The position numbers and the translations under genes were made by a program. 64,000 nt of DNA, from the NCBI RefSeq assembly GCF_964204645.1, contig NC_134025.1:28054001-28118000 (forward strand). Direction: 5' to 3'. The stretch is from Tubulanus polymorphus (lineage: Eukaryota; Nemertea; Palaeonemertea; Tubulaniformes; Tubulanidae). The notes under the pieces are model-generated. The model was not told the origin of the DNA, ran no database searches, and saw only the letters and a list, made by a program, of their open reading frames with translations. Of the stretch, positions 43,401-59,700 are shown piece after piece. Each line of letters opens with the position of its first letter. Within the stretch, counting starts at the first letter, position 1.

Positions 43401-45818
43401 CACAAATGACATGACTCAGGGCATTGGGTCATGTGACTATAATCTTATAAACAATTAGTTCGTTACAAGGCTGCCTTCGATGGAAAAACTCCGGCAATGA
43501 ACATTTTTTTTATATTTGCGATAATCAAATTTAGTAGTTTGGATCAAAATTTAACATTCTAGTGTTAGGCCTACGTATTACCAAATACTGGCGATGAAAT
43601 AGAAAATCAACCAGACGACACAAATTAGATAAATAAAATTATCCGGGGGCCAAAGCTCGTAATGGGCGTATTCGCTCTTAGATAAAATGACGGAAATTCA
43701 GTCGCGAAACAACTAATACTAATCGATACACACATTGTTCATCGATCAGTGGAACTAATCAAATTGCCAATATTATGTTATGTCACCAGCGTTTCTTTGT
43801 TTTTTAAAACGTATTCAGCGTAGAAAGTAAATGAGCAATCGTGTTTATAAATGTCAGAGAGACATAGTAAAAAATTGATAAGGATCGATTACATGAATAT
43901 GACTTTCCAGGAAAATGGTGTAATTAAAGGAGAGCCGGATTTATGAATTAATTTGTCTATCATTATTATCTCTGTTTCCAATTTCATGAGTGTTTTTATC
44001 AGACATGTACCAGGATATACCGTCCGTACGAGGTGTCAATGAATATAAATCATGACAGATGCAAAGCATATCAATGGTCTATTGACACTTATCACTTACC
44101 TACTTATGATAAGTGATAAGTGCCAGTTAACGCTCAACATAAGATCACCGACTAACTCGGATCAGCATTAAATATGCCTAGCTCTTATGGAAATTGCGTA
44201 ATTACGCAGGTACGGCGGAGAAGTAGCTGAAAATATTGGATAACATCGCTAGTTTATGCCGGAGACATCTTCCGGTGATCAATATAGCCATCGGCAAAGA
44301 AAATAGCTTTTACCATGAGAGATTTACATACCCTGAAGAAATGCCGGATAGATATTGGAATATTGACATTGGCTCCGTTTGTACACAGCAATGACACAAT
44401 ATCATGTCGATTCATATCAATAGCATATTGTAGAATATGTTTCTTACCATGCCCCTAAAAGACAAGGTCATATACAGCTGAAATACGTATTTTGATGACA
44501 GTTCGGTCAAAGTCAATTCTTCAGAATGTATATCAATACCTCATTCAGATAATTCACTTTACAGGATGTTTTTTTCAAAGCCTCTTTCACTTTCTTTACA
44601 TCATGTTCTAAGACACCATAAATGCAATTCTATAAAATATAAGTATGCATCATTGTTAGTATCGTTACAGCGCTAAAGTCTATTTTTATATATCTGAAAT
44701 GAGTCCTGATAGATACTATGTATAATTAATCAATGGATTGGAAGCAAACTCACCAATGTATATTGATGACTATCAATAATGCCAACTATATCATGAAACT
44801 GTTTAGAAGCTGCATGCTGACGCAAAGTTCGTCCATCCTAAATAAATCAGATGAAAAATCAAATGAAATACTTGTAATTGTCAAAAAAGTAAAGATTGGT
44901 AAATATCTTTTGAAGCTCACCCGGCTGGCATCATAACGACACCATTTGTGTAAGAGTTGTTTGAAATTATGGACGTCATGGTTATCAACGCATTCAAATA
45001 ACCCAGGCTAAAATTTGAAATTCTTAAACTTTATTCTTTCTCAGTAAATCTATAATTAACAAAGCACATTGGAAAGGGGGATTAACCTGATACAATTCAT
45101 ACAGTTTCTTCCATGTACCATTTTTAGTCGGTAGGTCACAAGCCAGTTTACCATCCTAAAATAACAAATATTAAAGCATCAAGCTTATGTGATACTAAAA
45201 TATGAATGTACAGGAATAATGCAGATTACACGGCTTGATATTGATATTACCTTATTGCGTAACGTAGTATTAGCTCCAGCCATCATTAAGAGCGGAACAT
45301 TGAAACTTATTCCAGCTAATGCTGAATTATGTAAAGGGGTATTACCATGCTATAATGATACGATAGATATAAGATAATTCCCTCATTTCAAAACAGTTAA
45401 TCTACAAATATAATCCAGATACCTTGTTTTGAATGTTAATATCGACACCAGCTGATATCAAAATATGAAATATATTTGGTTGATAGACTGCAGCAAGTAA
45501 ATGAATATAAGTATTTCCTCGCTGAAAATAATCAGAATAGAAATAAAAATAAATAGCTGGAGTGATAAATGTGTCTTGATGAAAGGCCCAGCGCTTATAA
45601 TATCACCTTGTCTCTCCATCTCAGATTCTCTTTCTCTTTTAAACATATCTTCACATTTTCTATATCGCCGTTCGCAATCGCATTGCCAATTCTAGTCTGA
45701 AATATTGAAAACAACAATTAAAAACACATCATCAGCAAACCCCATGAAACTAGAAAAACCAACCTTTGTCAGTTCTGATAAGTCCCCTGCCATCATTGCA
45801 TAGTTCCGCAACTCAAAG
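28474..45818 (-). CDS. Large ankyrin-repeat protein, family not recognised
   Basis: Minus-strand exons in transcript order: 45765-45818, 45607-45696, 45423-45521, 45251-45349, 45087-45155, 44921-45007, 44754-44837, 44540-44629, 44332-44454, 40630-40677, 40134-40238, 34862-34972, 34063-34131, 33659-33836, 32517-32597, 32270-32383, 31121-31225, 29959-30063, 29654-29713, 29528-29569, 29327-29443, 29124-29252 and 28474-28650. The predicted protein is about 735 residues. Ankyrin repeats are clear in HGNTPLHNSALAG, KGRTALHYLVDRC and MNRTPLHYAYSLG; others are degenerate. The frame is open upstream of the first Met (45796), so coding may start in an earlier exon. I see no signal peptide, membrane helix, death domain or kinase domain, so it is most likely a cytosolic scaffold. 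Every exon except 33659-33836 has a length divisible by three and the introns fall between codons. Introns 35-40 kb and 40.7-44.3 kb may hide further exons. One gene is assumed; two adjacent genes cannot be excluded. Confidence 0.72.
28895..29115. mobile_element. MITE, PIF/Harbinger-like, beside an ankyrin-gene splice donor
   Basis: The element is 221 bp with long terminal inverted repeats of about 32 bases (GGCTAAA...ACCTTGTTTCTCCGC and its complement with few mismatches), flanked by TTA on both sides (28892-28894 and 29116-29118). A three-base TTA duplication fits the PIF/Harbinger superfamily. The interior is non-coding and contains the motif GACCCGGCCG three times, a GC-rich contrast to the surrounding AT-rich DNA. 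The right end lies only eight bases from the exon 29124-29252, inside the intron by the splice donor. Confidence 0.8.
30064..31120 (-). other. Ankyrin-gene intron, about 1.06 kb
   Basis: This is the intron between exons 31121-31225 and 29959-30063. I see no open frame or repeat of note. Confidence 0.55.
32991..33043. repeat. Tandem decamer, five copies of ATTTGATGGT/ATTTGAAGGT
   Basis: Five consecutive 10-base units occur, two of them with the AAGGT variant, in an intron of the ankyrin gene. A pure (AT)n run lies just upstream at about 32911-32933. Confidence 0.85.
34973..40133 (-). other. Long ankyrin-gene intron, about 5.2 kb
   Basis: No exon continuing the ankyrin pattern was recognised in this stretch. 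It is AT-rich. The only noteworthy open frame is the 85-codon minus-strand frame at 35379-35636, described separately. Short plus-strand frames at 36914-37099 and 39617-40067 show no family features. Confidence 0.5.
35379..35636 (-). CDS. Candidate small secreted or membrane protein nested in intron
   Basis: An uninterrupted 85-codon frame starts at the ATG at 35636. The first about 27 residues form a strong hydrophobic segment (FWFISLCLYYLISPVAC) that resembles a signal peptide with a plausible cleavage after Ala-Cys; the rest is mildly hydrophobic and Pro/Ala-rich, with three further cysteines or fewer. I recognise no family, and chance frames of this length occur in AT-rich introns. It could also be an exon of an alternative transcript. 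Weak support. Confidence 0.2.
   Translation of the reverse strand: MFVTVLLSHAFWFISLCLYYLISPVACSVDDITLNFLIYNCKSTQLLPTKVGAQQHVVRIDLLPLASPVAFSFAPAAYVPNLPEA
43323..43343. repeat. (CTG)n trinucleotide run
   Basis: About six to seven CTG units occur in an intron of the ankyrin gene. It is a simple microsatellite. Confidence 0.85.
44086..44122. repeat. Perfect 13-bp inverted repeat, 11-base loop
   Basis: CACTTATCACTTA at 44086-44098 is exactly complementary to TAAGTGATAAGTG at 44110-44122. It would form a stable cruciform or RNA hairpin in the ankyrin-gene intron. The stem is too short for a typical animal microRNA precursor. No function is evident. Confidence 0.75.
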
Positions 45819-48800
45819 CTAAACATTGAGAAAGGAAATTAAAAGTCTTTTATCATTTGCTTTCGATTGGGTTAGGATTGCTACAGTAAGCTACAGCTTG
45901 GACTTATAAAAACCATGGCAAAAGAGTTACCTCTACTCTATATTCTGATATTTGAAGGTTGTCATGGGTGTGGATACTTCCAATAATAGTAATATAGTAC
46001 GTACAAACTGGATCTATTTAAATACAGTCACTGATGAGACTGAGATTGAGCTGAGGACCGAGTTGAATGCGGTAATATCTCTAGACTTAGCCATCATAAC
46101 TTAAAAGAGATAAAATTCGCCATCACTTTTGGTTTTGACAGAAAGGAAGCACATGTTTCCCATGGTGAATGTAAACAATTTCGGGCGCCACCTACTATCA
46201 ATGTGGCACCGGACCTATTACTGCAGTCCAATCTGTAAAATAGCGAGTATACTGTGGCACGTGAGCATTGGTGGAATTCCGTCGATTGAAAAGTAGTACG
46301 CAATTAAGCAAATTTATTAAACCTTAACCAAGCCTGTAATATAAAACGCCATATGCAATAATGGGACTATGTCAGACTAAAGCGATTATATGTTCGAAGA
46401 GGTTTTTGCTAACTTGATTGATTAAAGGGACGTACTGTCTTCGTATTTTGTCACGCACTATACTGCGTGTCGCGTGTATTAGTGCGCGTCCAGTGAATGA
46501 TTGACAGCTCCTGAAAGGGGAAGCCATCTTGGAATGTAGAGTCTGTGTTTTCGATAGTATTCTTCGGAGAAAGTGATAATTTTACCGAGTGGCTGTGGAA
46601 TTAGCTCGACGAGGAATACGCAGGCAGTGTAAGCAGGTCCTGTTTTAGAGGTCAGCCTATATTTCATTTCGTTATTTAATGCATTTCGAACTGTAAAATC
46701 GATTTTTAATCGGTTCATAAGTGTCAGTCTAAAAAACGTCGAGTTTGAAAGTAGCGGCGATCGAATCGGTGCCGATTTCTTTAAATTTCGTAACGGTGTC
46801 TTGATTTTTAACTATCACTAATTACTCATTGAAGTTATAATTGTGTTAGTGTAATTGTAGAGTATTGTTCTTATTCAATTAAACAGTAGCATTGTTGTTA
46901 GTGATTTGCCTTCTCAATCCGTCTTCTTGCTGGACGGTTTCTTTCCGACTGACTGCTGGTGTGGTCCGCGTCGGCCTCTTGTTGCTTCTGATTCATGTAT
47001 TTTGATTTCCTTACAAAGATCTACAAATGGTCGAGAGAGAGAGAGAGAGGCCCCCTATCCTACTTATTCATCTGATGGGTGCGGTGCTTTATTTTTTTGG
47101 AGCACGCAGCAGACGAATAGTTGACCAGCTGTATTATGCTCGCTGTTGATGATCATCCCACCCAAAAACTACGACCAATATCGTTCTTACTGGTAACAAT
47201 GTCCCTAACAAACCCTTATCTACAGTAAAACTACCACCGCGAAGTGGAAAGTTGACCTAAACTGCAGTCTTTCTAAGTCGCCATTTATTGAATCTTAAGT
47301 GAACCAGTCTACTGGATGCCATCCTACCTATTTCCTGTTAGCCCTAGGATCAGTGGTCCATGACTATAGTATTATTGTAGACACAGGAATGCGGCTTTAT
47401 TGGTGTGGTCAGTGGAGCTTAAACTGCCAGTTGACTGCACTCGATTGGCAACAAGTCAACTGAGACAATTGTCATTCAAAGCAAACATGACAGGTTTGAA
47501 TATTGAGTCAGCCGATTGGAATTGCAGTTGAGCGCTGATATTCTTTATAGTGAGACCTCGCTAATATCAGAGTCCAGTATTCACCTGCAGTATTTCCTGT
47601 CTGTTTTGTTATTAGTGTAAGTCAGGGTTTTTCGACATTTTGCTGAATATCAAAGCAGCACGGTTTTATGTACGATAGTTAGGTTATGTCAATCTTTTTT
47701 CATTGCTAAAGTTTTACCATATTTTCAGCTTTATATCGGTGTACAATCTATATAGGGCTAATACCAACTGGCTAGGTACTCGCTGGTATTCATAATATTT
47801 CATGGAAACATTCTGTTCGAACAATTAGCCATGAGTCAGCAGCAGAGGCCAGATTATCATAGTAAATTTTACTTTGATAATTCCTACTATAGTACCTTTA
47901 ACCTACATTGTAGGCGTAATTAAATTTTGCTCTGTTGAAAGGGTTAGTATATTAAAGAGTAGGTTCAGTTGAGGGTTTCCAGTAAAAGATCAATGTGGTT
48001 TTGCTTTCATCTCAACCGTCACTCTCAATAAAACCAGCAGAACTAGCGGCGCTGCTTACAAGTTTCTCACAACTCTGTTCATTGTATTTATTTATGATAG
48101 TAAATTACCTGATAAATCTAATGTTACAGGTTTCAACTGGTCATGTTTTGCCGTTTGATGCCGGAAACCTATCATGATTGTGTGGAATGCTTCTATAGAA
48201 AAAATATGTTCAAGTGGGGTTCAATGCGGTCGGTGAAAGTCCTTGAATTTAGCTCATCGGAATTTTCTATCATTCAGAGAAACATTATAAAATTTTATAG
48301 TTGTGTTAAATTTTCGTTGAATATGTGTAAGGCTTACCTGTAATACCTCAAAAATCCTGCATCCCCTAAGAATCTTCGATATATCCACCAGCGGAGTTTC
48401 TGATGATTATTTCTCCGCAGTGAAATCTATTGGGGGATTTATTATTTATGACATACCGACTACATTTACCACGTTCAGTTCCAGTCTCATTAGACTATGT
48501 TAATGCATTCGGGAAAAGGATTTGTGATGAAGGGTTGTAGCCGGGTTCTACCTGTAAGACGAAGATGCATTGATTGAAATCCTATCACCTAGCTATAGCT
48601 GGCTATTCATCGCTAGGAGAGAGAGAGAGAGAGAGAGAGACAAATAACCGATGATGAGGGATAATCATTGACGAAGTAGCGCAGAAATCCTGAATAGCGC
48701 AATCGTAATAAATAACTGGCCGTAGGCTTCTTCCGCTCTGACTAACTCGACGGTAGATTTTCATAGGGCCAGAAAATCAATTCACGATGCCGAGAGTTTG

Positions 48801-50032
48801 CATGACTTGGTCGTTGTACGTATACGAGATGGCTCGAACGTAAAACCAATTTTTGTTAGCGTTAATTGTTAGTGTAAGGATTAATCTCGGCAAGTTAGTT
48901 TTCATACATTGAACTTGTATGTTTTCACGTGTCTCCCTGACGACAATTTTCAGTATCGATATTACTCTCTCGTCATTACGGCGTAGGCTTAGATTGCTCA
49001 TTTCTAATCAGCGCGATGTTGTTGCGCAATTCAGTCTATTTTATTGCTTTATCTGTTCGAATGTATTTTAGATTTTTACTTAGATACTGAAGAAACGCAT
49101 TCGAAATGCCATCGATGAAATTGCGACGGAAATTTTTTGTAAATCAATATAAGTTCCCGGGCGGTTGCTTAGATTATTTAACAAACTGAATCGATGCCTC
49201 TCGGGGTTTTACATATATATTTAGGTTTTTGTAGGTAAATTGTGGGAATAATCAATTTGAATTCGAAATCCAGTGACATTTCATTACGTTATGAATTGAA
49301 TATTTAGTTGGTAAGCGCTGCTAATTTGCGGCACGGGTTCTAAACGAAACGAAGCATTTAAATAGTATGCGAGGCCGCCGGTGGCATTAATAATGAATTC
49401 CTGGTATTCAATGAACTGTTATCGTTCTCATATTCGTAATACACCGCTGCAACTATTATTATTGTGTTCGGCTGTGGCTTCGTATGCTGCCAGCGAATAA
49501 GACCTAGTCTTTAACATTTTACTCCTCATACTTGAGTGGACTCGCGGCCCCCGTAGACCGATGAAATCCCGATCATCCGGGGCGACTTATTTGTCTGCAA
49601 TAAATGTCATTGCATTTACTTGCCTGTAAGCATGCCCCGAGGTGCAGTCAACGCAGTAATGGGTCTTGTGCTGGTGTGCGATTACATTTCTCATCTTTAA
49701 TGAAGAGGCGATATAATTTTAGTTGATCCGGTGGTTTGTTTTTTTAGTGCCGCCTCAAAAATCATACCATTAAATCTTCTGATTCGACAGCAGTTTAAAC
49801 GCGAATGATCGAAGATTCTAATCATCGGCCAATTCAAAATCATCAGACATTGTGAGATATGATATTTACTAATGGGTGTCGACTGCATCGGATCATATTG
49901 CAACTCGGTCATTTCTTGCTTCTGCTGCCGGCGTTTTAACTTAAGGTGTTGTTAAACGTGTATTAAGATTCAAAAGACCTTTGATGCTTGTATATTTACA
50001 GGGCCAGCATATTAAACAGTGGTGGTTAACTG
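45819..50032. other. Divergent region: ankyrin 5' side and CTNNB1 promoter, 5' UTR and first intron
   Basis: This 4.2-kb stretch separates two head-to-head genes. A (GA)n run lies at about 47035-47049 and another at about 48619-48641. An acceptor (ATTTACAG) just before 50002 shows that CTNNB1 has at least one non-coding 5' exon upstream, probably in the less AT-rich area near 46480-46950. A 79-codon minus-strand frame at 46479-46718 has no recognisable features. I see no additional gene. Confidence 0.5.
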
Positions 50033-54990
<4,958 letters not shown>

Positions 54991-56715
54991 GCTGCGAATT
55001 TCACCGCAAAATGAATGGAGGAGATTGGTGATTTTGAACGCGTCGACAGTAGACAGACTATATCAAAATATCTCCTGATCTGTCAACAACAAAAAAAACA
55101 GTAAATTTTCGTATGAATTTTCACAGGGAATATTTTCATTCTTTCAAACTTCTTCACTTTCAAACGAGATTTTCTATGTTGATTTAACATTCCTTGATAA
55201 CCTTTTCACCATCTGTTAAATTTTCGGAATTCGTACGATATTTGGTGACGGTTTATCGCAATGCTTCTATATAATGGTGCTCAAATTCGATATTCGTAGT
55301 AACTTCATTTTTTCTATACCGGGATTTTGTTTGTTGAGAAAATTTCCTGTGGAAATATATCCGCGACAGAGGACAAGGACCCCCGGGTGGGAGTCTTTTT
55401 AAGTCATATGAAATAGTGTGCATGAATCCGGGTGAGGATGCAATTACAATGTACTACAATACTGATATCGCTAACATATTTTTGTACAAAGATTTTAATT
55501 GACCGTCATTAACGAAAAAAAAAGGAACCCATTGAGCTTCCTCCACTCAACGTATAAATACAAAATACCCTTTGTTTTGTGTCGCAGTGGGAGGATGTTA
55601 AAATGGTGCTTCTCTTTGTTCAGGCCATCCTGATGTGTCGTGATTGTTGTCTTACTGATGTTTACCGAAGTCTGGGCAAACGTGGCTTCAAGCATTACGT
55701 AACGGGAGACAATTGTTCTGTAAATATAAATTTTAGTATTAGACCCTTTATAATAACCTCCGTGTAGTTTTGCATCATATATCATGTGTGCACTTCATTA
55801 TAGCGAGGTTAGTTTTCATTTAAAGATAGGTATGTAAAACGTGTTATCTTACAAACTTAGTAACTTTTGGTTGCATATTTCATGAATGCTCTCTATTTGC
55901 TGTGTATGGTATTTGAGACTTGTGTGACTTCAAGGCAATATATCACCTCATTATTATTTCGGGAAAACACAGTTTAAAAGTGACATATCACCAAACGATT
56001 TCGACTTTTATATTTGCATTCCAGTTTAGGCTCGCCCCACTGTCCTGTCAATGTGTCTATGGCTTGCACGCAATAGTTCATATTCTTAAAACTTTTTAAG
56101 AGATGCAAAAAATCTTGCTATACGTGTTATGATACATTAAACAACAGCTGTACTTTAAGCTTATTGTGAAACTTAAATCGTCTTAAGAAATGACTTAATT
56201 TAAGTTCAATTTTCTTTTACATCTATCGTGCGGTTATTTGGCCAATTCCATTTTACCACACTGGTACTTCTATTTTTTTCAATCAACCGCTATGATATCA
56301 GAAATTGCGTTCACTTTGCTCATTTAAAAAAAGATATCTCTTATGTTTTTATGTGAAGAGTCATTTATAGAAAAACGTAATGTAATAAGTTTGGTTCATG
56401 CCTTTACTTATGACTTATTTCTTAACCTATTATAATGGTTTGTTACTTAATGATATATACAGTATGATGATGATGATGATATTGTTACTTTTATTATAAC
56501 TCTGGTAGAAGCAGCAATCATTTTATAACAATAATGTAATAGCAAAAGCAGTACCGCGCATGTGTGTAATAGGATGCCACACTTTTATACAAATTTTGTA
56601 ATTTACTCGTAGTTGTCCTGTGCGTTCATATTATGTTCTACGTATGCTTTTCATTACATGTGACCAGTTTTATTTTAGTAATTGTATATTTTAGAAATTA
56701 TGTGTAAAAAATAAA
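54991..56715 (+). other. CTNNB1 3' UTR
   Basis: AT-rich sequence follows the beta-catenin stop codon. AATAAA at 56710-56715 is the most likely poly(A) signal, giving a 3' UTR of about 1.7 kb. A short (ATG)n run lies near 56462-56479. Small open frames here have no coding features. Confidence 0.65.
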
Positions 56716-59700
56716 GCCATATTGGTACCGTATACTACTGAATGTGTTTGTAGTTGTTTATCGGATAGTGCTGCCACCTGCATTATTTACTACGCGCACG
56801 TGGCGCGTGAGTGATTGAGTGATGGTCTGTCACGACTGATTGATGGCGCGCTGATTGAAAATACTGAAAATGTGCTACTAGAATTTGTTTTCTGTTCAGG
56901 TAATTTAAGTCACAATGATCGAAGGAAGGCAAGGTTAAGGATGTCATGCTCCTAGATCGATGTCAACCTACTCTCGATTCTGAATCGAGCGAGGAGGCTG
57001 CACGCCACAGCGCGCTGAGCATCTCTCCACTGACTGCACTAACCACCATAGTCAGTAACCTGACTGGTTTAGTTTCACGATCGGATATTTTCACAAACCA
57101 CACGCCCATCCGATTATAAAAAGCTTACCACCAACGATTAGGTAACTAACTATAACCACCATTACTTTTAGTTAACTACTACTACGCACCCTGACTGTTC
57201 TGTATTATGGTTAACTAACCTAATCACAATCCAATCGTTAGTGGCAAAATATTTTTATAATCGCATGCTTCTCTGGTCGAAAATAACCACAGGATACAAG
57301 GTTCTACTTGAGGATAAGGATAGGATACTTCGGTATGTTGCATCAGGCCCCGGTCTTGGAGTTGGAGCCTCTGATGAGAGAGCCCTCGTAATAGGCCATC
57401 GATCCAATTTGTGTTGCCAGTTTGATATTGATTTCATTTTCTGTATGATTTTTGAATGAAATTTATGATGTTATTCCTTCGTCTCCAAAGAATCGTACTA
57501 CAGAGTGAAGCCTGAGATACAGGCTGCTTTTCGAACCGGGCTTTAGTCATCGCGTCAAAGACTAAAGAGCACTTCTCGGCTCATATATCAGATGTTTTCA
57601 TTATTAAGCCAAGTAACAGCTCCCAGCTCTTCATCCCTAGATTATATTAAACTCAAGAAGTCCTCTGCATTCAGTTCAAACATTGATCAGAATTGAAGTA
57701 AGGATGCTAACCACCTCGCTAGCAGTGCAGTCTCAGTCGGTCGTGGGTACAAATCATATTTGTCACTGGAGTCATTGATTCTTAAGACAGTTACAGATGA
57801 AATCAACTACAGATGATACTGTCAGTTCATCTGTCCAGTGAGAACTTAGTGTCATATGAGCAAGCAACATGTAGCTTACTATCGCATGTAGCTGCGTATC
57901 GGGTATCAAGAAGAAGCCGTATCAATCACTCCTATTCGAAAATTCGATACATCGGTTTGGAACAAATTCAACGCATTTAAAAATGTCTAAAGAGCATGAG
58001 AAAAGCGTGTCCCAGTCATCAGTTACTCATTGCACTAAGGAATTTATGAAATCAGTGTTAACACCTTTTTGTGGATGTTCCGATAAGCAAGAGGTAAGCG
58101 TTGATAAACTCATTTTGATACCTAATGAAAGATTAGTCGATGGTAATGATGTAGAGTAAGGTACTACCTGTAGCTACTAAGCCTGGTATGGAAATCGGTA
58201 GGAGAGGTAGGTGGCTGTCAGTTTAACACTCGGCGAGCGATGCTTGCTAATGGAAATATCTCGTCAATAAATGTCTAGCTTATCTCAAGTGATTTTTGCT
58301 TTCACTACACATTTGACAAAATCAACAAACGACTTCCTTTCTGGCACCGATGTGTATGTCTGGTGAATTGATCATTCTTTTGTATCTTATGAGTAAGATG
58401 AGTGGATGCAATGATTTCATATGTCATAATGTGATTGAGGCTTGAGAGGTTTATAGTATTCACTCAGTTTCTCAATAACGAAAGTTGATTGAGAGGGTTA
58501 TAATAAAACTTCCATCATCATCGATAGATTCATCTCTGTTTTATGTCCAAGAACCCTATACATGTACCGCATTTTGAATGTGGAGTTAGAGTTGTTTAGA
58601 ATTAACCAATTTTCACTCAGAACTCGGATTAAGATAAATACCAGCCTATAAAGCCAGGCCCTAGTTGCTGAGTCTGAGCTTGTAGTAATCATTTGACTAC
58701 TTCAAGGTTTGAGATAGGCCTACATATAATGGGCAATATTTAACTGTCCGCAGAGATCACAGCTATTATTTCCATTTTTTCCATTCCAGTAATTACCCGA
58801 GTTAGAATTTCTTAATGAAACGGAACCCAGGTATGATGCCCCACTAATAAGCGTTGTTTTATTTTTGTTGAAAATTGTTCTCAGCTCGAACCAGAACAAC
58901 AGAGTCATTATATTATTTTCTGTATGCGGTAATGGAATAAGGAGTGGCCGAGGATTGGAAATTCGTGCCTTATCGACATCAAGTATAAAAATTCTTGCTC
59001 CAGTTCTATTGATTTTTACTGTTGTTGCGATATCGAAATTTCGTGGCTGGCAAGTGACTTATGTTTAACCGTCGATGTATAATCCTTCGATCATCCCCAC
59101 GTATCACGCATTTACTCAAGTGACAGCTCTGATATACAAAAGACTGCGTGGTGCGTGACTAAATATTCTAACTTAATTTCTTGAATAAAACATGTTATCC
59201 ACCGTATTCAAAGATGCTGCCATTCTGTGCCGATAGATTAACTCGGAGTGACTGGTTTGCGTCATAGAGAATATGAGCGAAATGCAAAGCGATGCTCCTA
59301 TAAAATGACTTGGTCAGTTATTTCAAATTGTAAAGACGGTTCTTCATTATATGACCTTCTCAGACCACTACATAATAAGACACTCAATCATCTCAGTTGC
59401 CTGGGACGAGTAGTGTACTGGTTAGTGGCCTGTCTCGTGTATATATTTGGGCCAGATGACTTATTGTCCGAAATGATATCCAAATCGAACAGTCAGATTC
59501 TGGTGAAGCTGTCTAATTCGCTACACTGGCTACAGCTATACATGGTGCGGTCGTGAAGATTTATGTTGTTCACTGCGCGCCTGTGTTTGTATCTGATCAA
59601 ATTGATAGTTTGTAACCATCTCTCTGAGCAATTCTGTTACAGTGGATGCTGTTGATTACGCATTGCTGCGCAGTTAGTATATAACGATATAATCAATGAG

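Larger units (their letters stand above)
40678..44331 (-). other. Ankyrin-gene intron region, about 3.65 kb
   Basis: No secure exon was found between 40630-40677 and 44332-44454. Minus-strand frames at 40913-41215 and 41805-42191 are open but lack ankyrin consensus and flanking splice sites I trust. A (CTG)n run of about six units lies at 43323-43343 and a 13-bp stem hairpin at 44086-44122. Confidence 0.5.

Noticed and set aside
28474-45818. TRPA1-type channel as the identity of the ankyrin gene
   Set aside because: No six-helix channel domain follows the repeats; the last exons are soluble and end in a stop.
46479-46718. 79-codon minus-strand frame upstream of the ankyrin gene as its N-terminus
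   Set aside because: It carries a stop in frame before any donor that would join exon 45765-45818 and has no repeat-like features; it more likely overlaps the CTNNB1 5' region.
57660-57790. tRNA-derived SINE suspected from a GGTCGTGGGTACAAATC stretch
   Set aside because: It only loosely resembles a B box, and no paired A box at the right distance, tail or flanking duplication could be seen.
59248-59556. 102-codon open frame with a hydrophobic patch
   Set aside because: No family motif and no convincing splice context; frames of this length are expected by chance in several kilobases of non-coding DNA.
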